64,000 nucleotides of DNA from Pedobacter panaciterrae (GCF_013204795.1 NZ_JABMKW010000016.1:124001-188000); one strand, 5' to 3'; counted from the first letter of the stretch, positions 7,001 to 16,048 are shown. Notes: a model not told the origin generated them from the letters alone. Program-made: numbers and translations.

Positions 7001-8503
7001 TTATTTTTCTGAATCTTTTTTTAAAAACTGCAACATGTGCAACAATTTCTCCTTGACCAAATCCATATCTTTTGGATTAGGAGAATCCATTTTATTTTTG
7101 ACGCTGTCTGAACTTATATCTCCTTGACGTGATGTATCAAAATTATCAGCTATGAAATTATAAACTTCAGTTTTCGCTTTAAAGCTTATCAACTTTTCAT
7201 CCATCATTAATTTAAAGAAATATGCCAACTGGCCAACAGTAAGTTCAGATCGGATTTTTTTTCTTAAAGAAGTCTTTTCCGCAGAATCTCCCCTGCCAGC
7301 TTTATCATTAATAAAAGTCAAAGCTTCATAAAGAGTTTCTCCATAATGGTAATTATAAAAATCATGCTGAATTGCCTCGGTATCACCATTGAAACCTTCT
7401 TCAAATGCATCGTGAAACTTTGGGACATCTGATATGAGTACTTTATTTAGTTCACTAGAAATAAATGGGCTTGGGTCGAATATCTCTATTTCTGTCGTTT
7501 CATATTTTTCTAGCCATTGATCTATAGAGCTCCGATAGACATTAATATTCTTTAGAAATTCCTTACAACCAAACTCCAATCGCTCTAAATACGCGGCTCT
7601 CGAAGTCTTTTCGAGCCCAATTAGGTTATCCAAAATTTCCTTTTTTAAATGTTTTAGATTTTCCCTCCATTGGTACACATAATATGCTACAGAATGCTTA
7701 ACTGGGTAATTGTATTCTAAAGAATTAATAAAAATCTCGAAATTTTCAAAACAGGGTTTACCCTGATCTTTTAAAAGCATATTATTTATATTGTTAACAT
7801 GTAACTTGATATTTCTAAGGCTCTCGCCTTGGAGTGCATTGAAAATGTAGAATTTAAGTTGGTATAATTTATCTTCGACCTCACCTGCTGCTGACTTAGT
7901 GAATTTCATTGGAACTTCACCTAAAATTCCCCAAATTTTCGTGAGCATTTCTAGGAAGCGTTTTTCAGGCATAATATCTCTGGTTCGTATATCCCAGCTA
8001 TCACGATTGTATTTGCCGTATTTTTCATTGAAGGCAGTCGTTTTCTCTACATCTTCAGCAGTTAAAAAGCCTATACCTTTATTCAGAAATGCCATTTCTG
8101 GAGCATCATAATCAGTAGGAATATCCGGTTCTTTATTAAAATAGCTTATCCGGCCATCAGGTTGGAGCTCTAGGATGAAAAAATCAGTCAGTGTTCTGTA
8201 GAATGCATCCATATCTTTCCAGGCAAGCTCATGATCGCGGATAAATTTCAACATGGACTGATAATCGGCATAATCATTAACACCTGAATCGTTTATTTTT
8301 TTAAGTATATTATCTACATATATCGTCTGCGATCCAGCGGTTTGATTCAACAGATTGAGTGAGATCTCTTCTTTAAAATCCTCTTCTGCAATAGACACTT
8401 TAACATTGAACTCCGATAGCCTTCGATATTTAATATATGAATCTGGGCTTGTGTAACTTACTGTTCGAAAATACTCTAGTTCTTTATTCTTGCCTTTTTC
8501 CAT
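7001..8503 (-). CDS. large cytosolic protein of unknown function, mobile-element associated
   Basis: Five hundred residues from the ATG at 8503; a TTG four codons upstream is less likely. There is no signal peptide or membrane segment, and the composition is highly charged and helical. The last ~80 residues (from LTVGQLAYFFKLMMDEKLI through FIADNFDTSRQGDISSDSV) form a compact helical tail. I associate that tail with RteC-like and other Bacteroidota mobile-element proteins, but cannot name the family. It lies 79 bases downstream of a nuclease-like gene on the same strand and may share its transcript. A terminator at 6457-6488 follows. A function in the life of the element or in defence is only inferred from its neighbours. 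Confidence 0.6.
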   Translation of the reverse strand: MEKGKNKELEYFRTVSYTSPDSYIKYRRLSEFNVKVSIAEEDFKEEISLNLLNQTAGSQTIYVDNILKKINDSGVNDYADYQSMLKFIRDHELAWKDMDAFYRTLTDFFILELQPDGRISYFNKEPDIPTDYDAPEMAFLNKGIGFLTAEDVEKTTAFNEKYGKYNRDSWDIRTRDIMPEKRFLEMLTKIWGILGEVPMKFTKSAAGEVEDKLYQLKFYIFNALQGESLRNIKLHVNNINNMLLKDQGKPCFENFEIFINSLEYNYPVKHSVAYYVYQWRENLKHLKKEILDNLIGLEKTSRAAYLERLEFGCKEFLKNINVYRSSIDQWLEKYETTEIEIFDPSPFISSELNKVLISDVPKFHDAFEEGFNGDTEAIQHDFYNYHYGETLYEALTFINDKAGRGDSAEKTSLRKKIRSELTVGQLAYFFKLMMDEKLISFKAKTEVYNFIADNFDTSRQGDISSDSVKNKMDSPNPKDMDLVKEKLLHMLQFLKKDSEK

Positions 8504-8582
8504 TGTAACTGTCAAAAAAGTTTGTTTTTATGTAACCTTGTTGGAATTTACGTCAGGTAACTCAAAGCCTAAATCAAAAAAA

Positions 8583-9731
8583 TCAGAAGGGTAAATCATT
8601 AATTTCAAATGTAAAATTGCCAGTGTACCTTAGATAACAAAATAACCAGTTTTTTGCGATTTCATAAACCTCCTGATTATTATTTAGATAATCTATTAGC
8701 TTTTCCGATGCACTGAATTCTAATATTATCTTATTTTCTTCATTATCAAAATGGAAGTCGAAATATCTAAAATCGCTATCAATGACATCTACTTCATCAG
8801 AAACTTGCCACTTAATTTCGCTTACCAGCTCATCTCCATAATCTTCAATTAAAATAGCCCTTGCTTGGTAGCTCTCGAAGATTTCCTGGGAATAGAAATT
8901 AGGTATACCCTTTTTTATTATCTCACAGTTCAAATCATGTAGTAAATTAAAGTCTGCTACAACTTTATCAATAGCTGAAAATTTAGTGAAAATTATTCTA
9001 CTGTTATGTTCGCTTTTATTGACAATAAAGCGGTTCACATAATTAATATTTTCAATTTCCCTTTCAACAAGCTCATCCCCAGAACATTCAATTTCAATGA
9101 ATTTGTTTACATCTGCCACGGCAAGCAGATTTATGTTGTAAAAGTAATCTTTGTCATCTCTTCTTGTTGGCAATGATTCTAGCTCATAAGCCTGAGATTT
9201 AATTAGGGTTATGATACTTTCATAGATGCCCGTATCGTTAGCCAGCTTATTGGTAGCTTGCTTATTATCGTATTCCCTGAAAGCAAAAACTGTTTTATCG
9301 TACTCAAATAAAGAATCTATCTTACTAAGCTTATCTTGGTCACAGAACTTCATATCTGAAAACTTACCAGAAAACAAGTGATTCACAATTTTAGAATTGC
9401 TCCAATATGTATAAGGCCTGATATCCAAGTTCAATTTTGTAGATGGTGCATCTCTGGTTAAAAATACCCAGTCTTTGAAAGCACTTTTTTTGCAGCTTAC
9501 TATAATCGTGGTATATACAACAGCATCATCGTATTCTCTAACCCTATAAGCTAGTAAATCGATTTCTCTTTGTATAGGTTGTACATCATCCAAATAGAAT
9601 CGATTGTGTATAACAAACCAATTATTGTTTTCCAAGATTGTCGCGACATTATGTTCCAAGATAAAACCAGTTTTTTCTTGGAGTTCCTCTGCGATACTCT
9701 TTTCTTCTTTTCCAGCTTTTTGTTTTAGCAT
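8583..9731 (-). CDS. PD-(D/E)XK-like nuclease-fold protein, possibly with altered active site
   Basis: A 382-residue protein. Residues 12-85 follow the order of an Mrr-type PD-(D/E)XK core: a helix with Glu27 (TGFILEHNVATILEN), a strand ending REIDLLAYR with Asp58, then a strand VVYTTIIVSCKKS with Lys81. The usual E-x-K of the second strand reads S-C-K (Ser79, Lys81), so one metal ligand seems replaced and activity is uncertain. The remaining ~290 residues, with acidic segments such as IECSGDELVEREIENIN, match nothing I know. It lies in a run of defence-type genes, 79 bases upstream of the 500-residue unknown protein on the same strand. Confidence 0.5.
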   Translation of the reverse strand: MLKQKAGKEEKSIAEELQEKTGFILEHNVATILENNNWFVIHNRFYLDDVQPIQREIDLLAYRVREYDDAVVYTTIIVSCKKSAFKDWVFLTRDAPSTKLNLDIRPYTYWSNSKIVNHLFSGKFSDMKFCDQDKLSKIDSLFEYDKTVFAFREYDNKQATNKLANDTGIYESIITLIKSQAYELESLPTRRDDKDYFYNINLLAVADVNKFIEIECSGDELVEREIENINYVNRFIVNKSEHNSRIIFTKFSAIDKVVADFNLLHDLNCEIIKKGIPNFYSQEIFESYQARAILIEDYGDELVSEIKWQVSDEVDVIDSDFRYFDFHFDNEENKIILEFSASEKLIDYLNNNQEVYEIAKNWLFCYLRYTGNFTFEINDLPF

Positions 9732-10088
9732 TATCTTATGACATTTGTCCTAATTAGATCAGACATCTAAAATTTCTCTGCAAATAACTAAAAAATACAT
9801 TCGCATCTAAATTAAGCATAGAAATTATTAATAACAGATTAACTTTTGACAACTAAACCTACAAAATGAAGTTTTGAGGTATAATAATTTTAAAACTCTT
9901 AAATAGAAATCCTAAAAATCATTTAAACCCACTGAAGGACTTTGGATGTTCTGTTTTGAAAGAAGATACCGCATTGAAAACAATCACTATTATTATAGAC
10001 AGCCTCATGTAAGATACAGTTAGAAAAGTGAAAAAGTACTAAACCTAAATACTTTACCTAGTGATAATCACGGGATAAATCCAATCAT
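9732..10088. other. 357-base intergenic region
   Basis: AT-rich spacer between the nuclease-like gene and the HNH gene, both on the minus strand. It presumably carries the promoter of the former; no clear promoter or hairpin is seen. Confidence 0.5.
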
Positions 10089-11054
10089 TTATCCATTCAT
10101 TTGTCTATTACCTATGATATCAAGGACTCTTTGATACCTGTTAGTATAAGATTTAAGAAAACTTCCTGATATTAAATGTAAATCTTCAAAATGTTGTCTA
10201 GTAAGTCGTATTGTAATGTTTTTGTCCAACTCTTTATTATTTAACAGATCTTTGGAATAGGTTTCTTTAATTTCAGGTCCATTATAATCCATGTTAAAAA
10301 CTACAATTGCATTCTCAAAATTAAAAAGTTCAATGTACGCATATAGTATCCGATACTGTTTGTCACCACGAAGATGAATAATATGAGATACCTCTTCCGG
10401 TCCAAGCTCATGTATATTATAATTATTAGGAAAATAGTAAAAATGAATATTATCTTCTTTACTCCCCTTTATAAATGCAATAACCTCCCCACAAAATTGA
10501 ATATCATAGCCTTTAAATAAATACATATTTAAACACATCTTAACTATTGAGCGAAAGAAAATTCTTCCACCAAATTTTCGGTTCCCATTCTCGTCTGTAA
10601 ATCTGTTAAGAATGTTAAATCGCTCTTTACTTGGCAGTTCAGAGGATTCAACAAAAAAGACTTCTTGTTTTCTTGATAGCTCTTCTTTCTTCCTTTTTAA
10701 AAGCTTGGCAAATTTGGATTCGGTTTCGAACAATACCACTTCTTTACCCTTGACCTTATATCTTAATTTATAATATGGCTTTAATTTTAATCCAACTTCT
10801 TTAATTTCACCAGAGGATGAGATCATTTTAATTCTGGGTTCTGCAGCGCCCCTGTCTCTATTGACTCCCAATAGAGATGATATTTCAGCAAGCTGACCAC
10901 TCAATTCCGCATCTATTGTATCCCCAAACTCGCTATTACATTTTTTACACAACAACTCACTGGAAACGAGATTTCCACCGACACTGTTGTTGATAATGTG
11001 TTCCCGTGATGAATTCTCCTTTGTAATTTGGTTTCCACAGCTATAACAGTCCAT
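10089..11054 (-). CDS. HNH endonuclease domain protein
   Basis: A 321-residue protein with an N-terminal HNH/zinc motif. Cys3 and Cys6 (CYSC), the catalytic-type Glu18-His19 pair in SSREHIINNSVGGN, and a second knuckle Cys36/Cys39 followed by Asn40 (CKKCNSEFG) give the C-x2-C, EHI, C-x2-C-N order of HNH_5-like nucleases. It is expected to be a metal-dependent DNA endonuclease. Residues 80-321 contain no motif I recognise. The gene is transcribed away from the kinase/PIN pair, with 119 bases between the two starts, so the units may share a regulatory region. It is likely a defence or mobile-element nuclease. Confidence 0.7.
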   Translation of the reverse strand: MDCYSCGNQITKENSSREHIINNSVGGNLVSSELLCKKCNSEFGDTIDAELSGQLAEISSLLGVNRDRGAAEPRIKMISSSGEIKEVGLKLKPYYKLRYKVKGKEVVLFETESKFAKLLKRKKEELSRKQEVFFVESSELPSKERFNILNRFTDENGNRKFGGRIFFRSIVKMCLNMYLFKGYDIQFCGEVIAFIKGSKEDNIHFYYFPNNYNIHELGPEEVSHIIHLRGDKQYRILYAYIELFNFENAIVVFNMDYNGPEIKETYSKDLLNNKELDKNITIRLTRQHFEDLHLISGSFLKSYTNRYQRVLDIIGNRQMNG

Positions 11055-11173
11055 AAATTAAGAGTTGAAATTCGAAATTAACTTAAAGTGGACGAATGAA
11101 CAATAAAATCATCAGATTAATGTCGGCAACTATTAAGATTTAATTAGTTTAGTCATTAATAAAAAAATGCATC

Positions 11174-12223
11174 ATGATTAACGACCGAGAACTAGAGAAA
11201 ACTAAATTGCGTGAAGAGAATGCCAATATTTTGGCAGAATTTAAGAAAACCTATCCTCATAAATATGAGATACTCGATGAAACGCCCCTTGGAATGGGGG
11301 CCTATGGAGCAGTATACAAAGCGCTGGATATAGATAGGACGTTGGAAGTGGCAATTAAAATTCATCATAAAGGAATTGCTCCTGAAGGATCGGCAAGAGG
11401 CTGGGCAATATCAACAATGACAAATCATCCTCAAGTTGCAAATACATACACCATTGAAACATTTGAAAATCAGGATTTAAAAACTTGCAAAGCTGTAGTT
11501 ACAAAACTAATACCCGGTGTACCTCTCCAAAAATTATGGGACAATATTGAAGAACTCTCCCCAGCAAACCGGGAAATTATCCAGGAAGACCTTGCACATT
11601 CATTAATACCTTCAATACTTAATGCTTTACGTTTTTGCCATGTTTTAGGATATGGTCATGGTGACCTCCATGCTGGAAATGTAATAACCTTTTTGAGTGA
11701 TTTGGACAAAAGATATATACACAACGCTATTCTGATTGATTTTGATAATTCTTCAATTCGTGGAGAAATTCTATGCTCAAATGAAAATGAAAAGATAGAA
11801 AAGGATTATAGGGCTGTAAAACGCATGATATCACAAACAATAAGTGATTGGTATCACTTCGATGTCCTTAATATTTTGGTAGAAGCATATGATGAAGTAT
11901 GTAATCTCTTTATTTCCTGGGAAAAAGTCATGCAGTTTATAGATTTAAGTAAAACCAACGGATTTAATAAAAACGTGATATTCACTTTTCTGAAATCCCT
12001 TATTGGTCTGGAAGTGACCAAAGAAAACTTACAACCAATTCTTACCTCAATTGCACAGCTGTGCAAGAAGCTAAATAAAGAGGAGGATTGCAAATGGGCT
12101 ATCGAAGATTTTGATGAAGCTTACCAACAATATGAAAACCTATCAGAAATGCGACTAGAAATGACAATTATTGAAAATGCAGAAGTTAAGACAACATTTT
12201 ATAAAAAACTGTTTGGTGGATAA
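11174..12223 (+). CDS. protein-kinase-like protein
   Basis: A 349-residue Ser/Thr-kinase-like protein. It has a glycine loop LGMGAYGAVY (residues 39-48), Lys62 in VAIKIH, the catalytic loop HGDLHAGN (162-169, with Asp164 and Asn169) and IDFDNSS with metal-binding Asp189 in place of the usual DFG (here DFD). The essential catalytic residues are thus present. HGDLHAGN is closer to aminoglycoside/ABC1-type or defence-associated kinases than to Hanks kinases (HRDxxxxN). The last ~150 residues are helical and unassigned. It is followed 49 bases later by the PIN-like gene, so the two probably form one operon. The target is unknown. Confidence 0.7.
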   Translation: MINDRELEKTKLREENANILAEFKKTYPHKYEILDETPLGMGAYGAVYKALDIDRTLEVAIKIHHKGIAPEGSARGWAISTMTNHPQVANTYTIETFENQDLKTCKAVVTKLIPGVPLQKLWDNIEELSPANREIIQEDLAHSLIPSILNALRFCHVLGYGHGDLHAGNVITFLSDLDKRYIHNAILIDFDNSSIRGEILCSNENEKIEKDYRAVKRMISQTISDWYHFDVLNILVEAYDEVCNLFISWEKVMQFIDLSKTNGFNKNVIFTFLKSLIGLEVTKENLQPILTSIAQLCKKLNKEEDCKWAIEDFDEAYQQYENLSEMRLEMTIIENAEVKTTFYKKLFGG

Positions 12224-12272
12224 TTCAAACTTCGAACAAAATTTAAACATGAAATAAACAAATCTTAGTACT

Positions 12273-13673
12273 ATGATTAGGATATATATGGATTGGAATG
12301 TAATGAGCCAAATGAAAGCTGGCAGACACACAGAATTTTCTGGAATCGTTGCCGACAATGACAAATTCTTCAAGCTCTACTCCACTTCACATATAGGAGA
12401 CATCGCAGCAAGCAACCAACAAGAATCAAATAAATCGAATATAGATTCAGACCTGAATTTTATATCAAAGTTAACCGGCAACTACTGTGTATATAATACC
12501 GGCAAAGAAGTAATTATTGCAAACAGATCTCCACAAGATTTATACGCCGACAGAACAGATGTTAAAGATATCCTGAACATCCTGGATTTTGATATAAGTG
12601 AGATAATTACCAGCACGGAAGACCAGGAAATTGCCAAACTGATCAAGCCAGCACTAGACTCGTTAAGGAATTTACCTGTCGATGATGTATTCAGACAAGC
12701 ATTTGAGAACCCTGAAACGGCAGCTCAAATGAAACAATTCCTACCTGATCTTGAAAATAACTATACGATTAAGGGACTTTTAAACTCCATCTTAAACATG
12801 TTCAATAGGCTCAATGAACGGGGAGATTACAAACAACTTCGTGAAATAGTGCAAAGTGGAGTTAAAATCAATAGAGACAGGCTTTTTGACAACTCGGCCC
12901 CCTATAAGATGATCAATAACAGCTATCAGAAACTGGGGATTACCTATCCCGATATCACTACTTCAAATCCGAATGCACCAGACTGGTACAATGAACTCAC
13001 CAATGAGTACCTAAAATTAGATATGCATGGCTATCAGGAAGACCAGATAAAAATTGACAAAGGAAGGAAACAGACTTTTCGCAATACAATTGAAGATGCC
13101 TTTCATACCGCATATGCCACAACTTGTGATTTTTATATTACCAGTGACAAAAAGAATTATAAAAAAGCACAAATGATCTACGAAAACTTTGGCATGAATA
13201 CGCTTGTCTTGAACCCCGAAGAGTTTGTTCAGCATTACAAAAACTGGCTTCATTTCAATGGAGATAGAGTTCTAAATATCATTCCTGCAATTCTCGAGCA
13301 TGTAGAACCCAGGATCAGTAAAGATGGTAACCAGCGCACCTATTTTGGCTGTTTTTTTCTATTTGACTACTTCAACAAAATTTATCAGATTAACAGCCGT
13401 GAAGCCGAAGGTAGCAGTTTCCTAATACTTTCAAGAGAAAAACCTACAAATTCAAAACATTTATTTGGCAACGAGCTCGATGCCCTTATCCAGAAACTCC
13501 TGTTAATCTTTGGTAAGGATTTGGAACTACTTGACAAATTAGAAGAAACTGAAGCGGCCCTCATCAAAGATGGCAACTGGTCGGGCAGAAAGTGGATTCA
13601 TAATGGTTTATGCTATAATCTAAGGATCTTAAATGGCTATTTACAATTCTATATTTCAAAGAGCACCGAGTGA
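12273..13673 (+). CDS. PIN-like ribonuclease-fold protein, partner of kinase
   Basis: A 466-residue protein with the acidic motifs of a PIN-like nuclease spread over a large domain. They are Asp7 in IYMDWNVMSQM, Asp43 in TSHIGDIAAS, Asp275 and His278 in EDAFHTAYA, and Asp286/Asp292 in CDFYITSDKKN. The first motif (xYMDxNVxSxM) and the last (CDxFITxDK type) are typical of large PIN-like proteins found in defence islands. Residues 60-260 are a helical insertion, and ~120 C-terminal residues are unassigned. It would be expected to cut RNA. Its pairing with a kinase-like gene 49 bases upstream suggests phosphorylation-controlled activity (inference). Confidence 0.6.
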   Translation: MIRIYMDWNVMSQMKAGRHTEFSGIVADNDKFFKLYSTSHIGDIAASNQQESNKSNIDSDLNFISKLTGNYCVYNTGKEVIIANRSPQDLYADRTDVKDILNILDFDISEIITSTEDQEIAKLIKPALDSLRNLPVDDVFRQAFENPETAAQMKQFLPDLENNYTIKGLLNSILNMFNRLNERGDYKQLREIVQSGVKINRDRLFDNSAPYKMINNSYQKLGITYPDITTSNPNAPDWYNELTNEYLKLDMHGYQEDQIKIDKGRKQTFRNTIEDAFHTAYATTCDFYITSDKKNYKKAQMIYENFGMNTLVLNPEEFVQHYKNWLHFNGDRVLNIIPAILEHVEPRISKDGNQRTYFGCFFLFDYFNKIYQINSREAEGSSFLILSREKPTNSKHLFGNELDALIQKLLLIFGKDLELLDKLEETEAALIKDGNWSGRKWIHNGLCYNLRILNGYLQFYISKSTE

Positions 13674-13979
13674 TGACAGGATTATTTTTATATTATTGAG
13701 TAAAGTAAACCATAGAATATATTCATCCCAAACTTGATGGAGTACAATCAAAAAGCCGAACTCTCTGATTAAAAAAACAGGAACTATTTTAGCAAGCGAA
13801 AGAAGAACGGAGAGCAAAAGAAATTGGTTCAAGTTATGACAACAGTATCAAAGCAATTAAAGCTAGGTCAATCATCTTTTGCCAATGAACATAGCCTCAA
13901 TTAGATTTGATGTAATTTATTTCTAAACTGTTCAAACATCCGTTTTTTACAAAAAACTTAGTGGATAAACTAAATAGCT
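13674..13979. other. 306-base spacer between convergent genes
   Basis: The spacer lies between the stop of the PIN-like gene (+) and the stop of the last gene of the AbiTii operon (-). No gene or convincing hairpin was found. Confidence 0.5.
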
Positions 13980-14600
13980 TTATAACCCATAATACTTTTT
14001 TAGTATTTCAGTCAATATACCTCCCGCTGTAGCGAGCCCAATATTCCAGGTACCTTCCATCGATTTATCGAGCATTTTCCTAATCCAGTTTTTGGCAGAG
14101 GGGCCAATAGAATTCTCAACCGGGACTTCCGTTTGAACAATATTGACAATTTCAGTTATTTCAGCTTCATTCACTTCATGTTCTCTTAAATCCTGTTTAA
14201 ACAAGTCAAGATCGCCTTTACCATTATTAAAACTTGCATGAATTGTATTATAATCCCCAGTATTGATTACATTTTGGTTACCAGTGGAATGAATATTAAT
14301 ATGAGGTCGGGAAGTCATTTTCTGCTTTTCATTTTCCCTTTTTAATTCTCCTTGGAAACCTCCATTTTCAAGAAAAATGTAAGCAGATGAATCTAAGATC
14401 ATTATATAGGGTAAATCCTTATCCTCAACGTCCTGCGTAGTGATCAAACCCCTACTCTTTAAAATACTGATCAGCCCGATCGCACTTTTTTCATTAGGTA
14501 CCACATTTAATACCAACTCCCCATCAAGGTAAATACCATCTCCAAATGCACTCAATATATTATCCAGATTTTTGCACTGGTTTTCGTTAAGAACCTTCAT
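13980..14600 (-). CDS. third gene of AbiTii operon: Asn/Gly-motif protein with hydrophobic C-terminus
   Basis: A 206-residue protein in three parts. Residues 1-95 form an alpha/beta domain I do not recognise (NVVPNEKSAIGLISILKSRGLIT). Residues 101-121 hold the motif INIHSTGNQNVINTGDYN. Residues 130-206 are helical and end with a hydrophobic, glycine-containing helix (GLATAGGILTEILKKYYGL). The motif is nearly identical to that of the two upstream genes, and the C-terminal layout resembles that of the second gene. It starts 5 bases after that gene's stop, so translation is probably coupled. No enzymatic motif is visible. A membrane-acting effector or an adaptor is possible. Confidence 0.6.
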   Translation of the reverse strand: MKVLNENQCKNLDNILSAFGDGIYLDGELVLNVVPNEKSAIGLISILKSRGLITTQDVEDKDLPYIMILDSSAYIFLENGGFQGELKRENEKQKMTSRPHINIHSTGNQNVINTGDYNTIHASFNNGKGDLDLFKQDLREHEVNEAEITEIVNIVQTEVPVENSIGPSAKNWIRKMLDKSMEGTWNIGLATAGGILTEILKKYYGL

Positions 14601-14605
14601 TCTTT

Positions 14606-15211
14606 TTAGTTTTTAGTAAAAATAAGTTGAAAGAGAGAGATTACAAGGGAACCGACAGAGGATACATTTGCTCCAATAGCCAAAGCCCGCTCAACAGTCG
14701 ATGTTACAGGTGTTCCTGACCTAGACTCCTCAATAAGCTGACTAAAAACAACTATAGCAGCCTCTTTTTCGGCTTTTGCTAAACTCAAATCATTTCTCAA
14801 AGTATAGATGATCTCTTCAGCCTTATCCTCTACTTTTCTTTTTTCAATCGAATTGGATAGTGTAAAGTTGTTACTATTACCAGTGTTGATCACATTACCA
14901 TTTCCGGTCGAATTGATGTGGATATGATTTATCGGAGCAAAATGTTCCGTTGGCTTCTCTGGAGCGTTATGTGCCTGCTCAACCTCCTTAATTCCTTCAT
15001 GGCTGATTTTGATCGTTCCTCCAAGACCGTGAGAGTTAATCAGACCTTCGTCCCTCAGGTAGTTAACCACATCGGAAGTTTTACCAGAATCGAAACCAAG
15101 TTCCCTTCCCATTTCGTGCATACTGAATACTGCATTCTGACTACCGTTTGATTCTATGTAGAGCTTATTAAGGAAGTTAAACCTATCTTGCTTAATCTTT
15201 GTTAAATCCAT
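14606..15211 (-). CDS. second gene of AbiTii operon: winged-helix plus Asn/Gly motif plus hydrophobic C-terminus
   Basis: I use the ATG at 15211 (201 residues); an upstream frame would overlap the AbiTii gene and adds nothing domain-like. Residues 1-80 look like a winged helix (MHEMGRELGFDSGKTSDVV, YLRDEGLINSHG, IKISHEGIKEVEQA). Residues 97-117 carry the motif IHINSTGNGNVINTGNSN. Residues 122-165 are a charged helix, and 175-199 are a hydrophobic segment (GANVSSVGSLVISLFQLIF) that could insert into or lie on a membrane. It begins 28 bases after the AbiTii stop and ends 5 bases before the third gene. Winged helix with effector-like tail suggests a sensor/effector role; function is inferred only. 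Confidence 0.6.
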   Translation of the reverse strand: MDLTKIKQDRFNFLNKLYIESNGSQNAVFSMHEMGRELGFDSGKTSDVVNYLRDEGLINSHGLGGTIKISHEGIKEVEQAHNAPEKPTEHFAPINHIHINSTGNGNVINTGNSNNFTLSNSIEKRKVEDKAEEIIYTLRNDLSLAKAEKEAAIVVFSQLIEESRSGTPVTSTVERALAIGANVSSVGSLVISLFQLIFTKN

Positions 15212-15239
15212 ATTATAATTACCCGTGTTTCTGATTAGT

Positions 15240-15920
15240 TTATACAGAGGCACCAGAAAAAGTATTTCCGTTTCCTGTATTGATTGTAGCATTGTCACCC
15301 TTATTTTCGATCTGGTAGATATCTCCTATGAAGTAGTTAATAGTTGAGCCAATCTGTGCTTTAGTATTCCTATCTGCTCCCTTTTCATCTACCTGCGAAA
15401 AATCTTCTTCAAGCTTTAAAAGGAGGTCTAGCAGTTTTGTTCTGATAATTGTCGTCATTCCCTTTAGCTCAGAGGTTGCAACCAACTGATTACATTTGAC
15501 AACCTCAAAATCATATTTATTTGTTTTTGCCTCATTTGACAACGCCTTTAGCACATCAGCAGCAAAGCCTTGTCCAATATATCCGTTACCAGAGTGCCTA
15601 TTTACAATATCCTGTAATTGCCCAACGCTATGATCGAAACGTCTTTTTATTAGAATTTTAACAGTATCATCGTTAAAACAGGAAAGTGGTAGCGCTACTT
15701 CTTTGGTCAATCTTCCAGATTGTTTCATTACTGCTAGAACTGAAGTTCTTGCAAAACGGTAATAAGGAATGGTCTCTTCAGGACTGTAGCCATTTAGTTC
15801 TTTCTTAGCCCAGTCAGTAAGTTCATTATTACCAATCCTTTTTGCAAAGACCATTGTTTTTAGCAGTGGTTTTGTCAGATCATCTTCGGAAGTCAATGCG
15901 TCAATTATTTCGCTTACCAT
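15240..15920 (-). CDS. AbiTii-domain protein with C-terminal Asn/Gly motif
   Basis: Started at the ATG at 15920 (226 residues); an in-frame TTG two codons earlier is possible. The first ~130 residues match the AbiTii pattern: a helix SEIIDALTSEDDLTKPLLKT, then NELTDWAKKELNGYSPEETIPYYRFA. AbiTii is a domain named from abortive-infection proteins. The protein ends with IYQIENKGDNATINTGNGN, the same Asn/Gly-rich motif as in the two following genes but here at the extreme C-terminus. A C-terminal self-assembly tag that recruits the partners is an attractive reading (inference). It heads a three-gene operon and lies 128 bases from the DUF4238 gene upstream. Confidence 0.65.
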   Translation of the reverse strand: MVSEIIDALTSEDDLTKPLLKTMVFAKRIGNNELTDWAKKELNGYSPEETIPYYRFARTSVLAVMKQSGRLTKEVALPLSCFNDDTVKILIKRRFDHSVGQLQDIVNRHSGNGYIGQGFAADVLKALSNEAKTNKYDFEVVKCNQLVATSELKGMTTIIRTKLLDLLLKLEEDFSQVDEKGADRNTKAQIGSTINYFIGDIYQIENKGDNATINTGNGNTFSGASV

Positions 15921-16048
15921 TTTCAAATATAATGATTCGGATCCACAAAAGATTTAAGGTTACATTTATGTAATAGGATTGATAACATGTCTACATCCCA
16001 AAACATACCAGGGCGAATCCACGCTATAAACCAATCCACCGATAAGAA

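Noticed and set aside
14606..15298. Longer form of the second AbiTii-operon gene starting at 15298
   Set aside because: It would overlap the AbiTii coding region by 59 bases and adds residues with no domain character; the ATG at 15211 fits the spacing better.
15924..15931. TATATTTG on the minus strand at the AbiTii start, matching the -7 consensus
   Set aside because: It lies only 3 bases before the ATG, so a transcript from it would start inside the gene, and no -33 box is correctly spaced.
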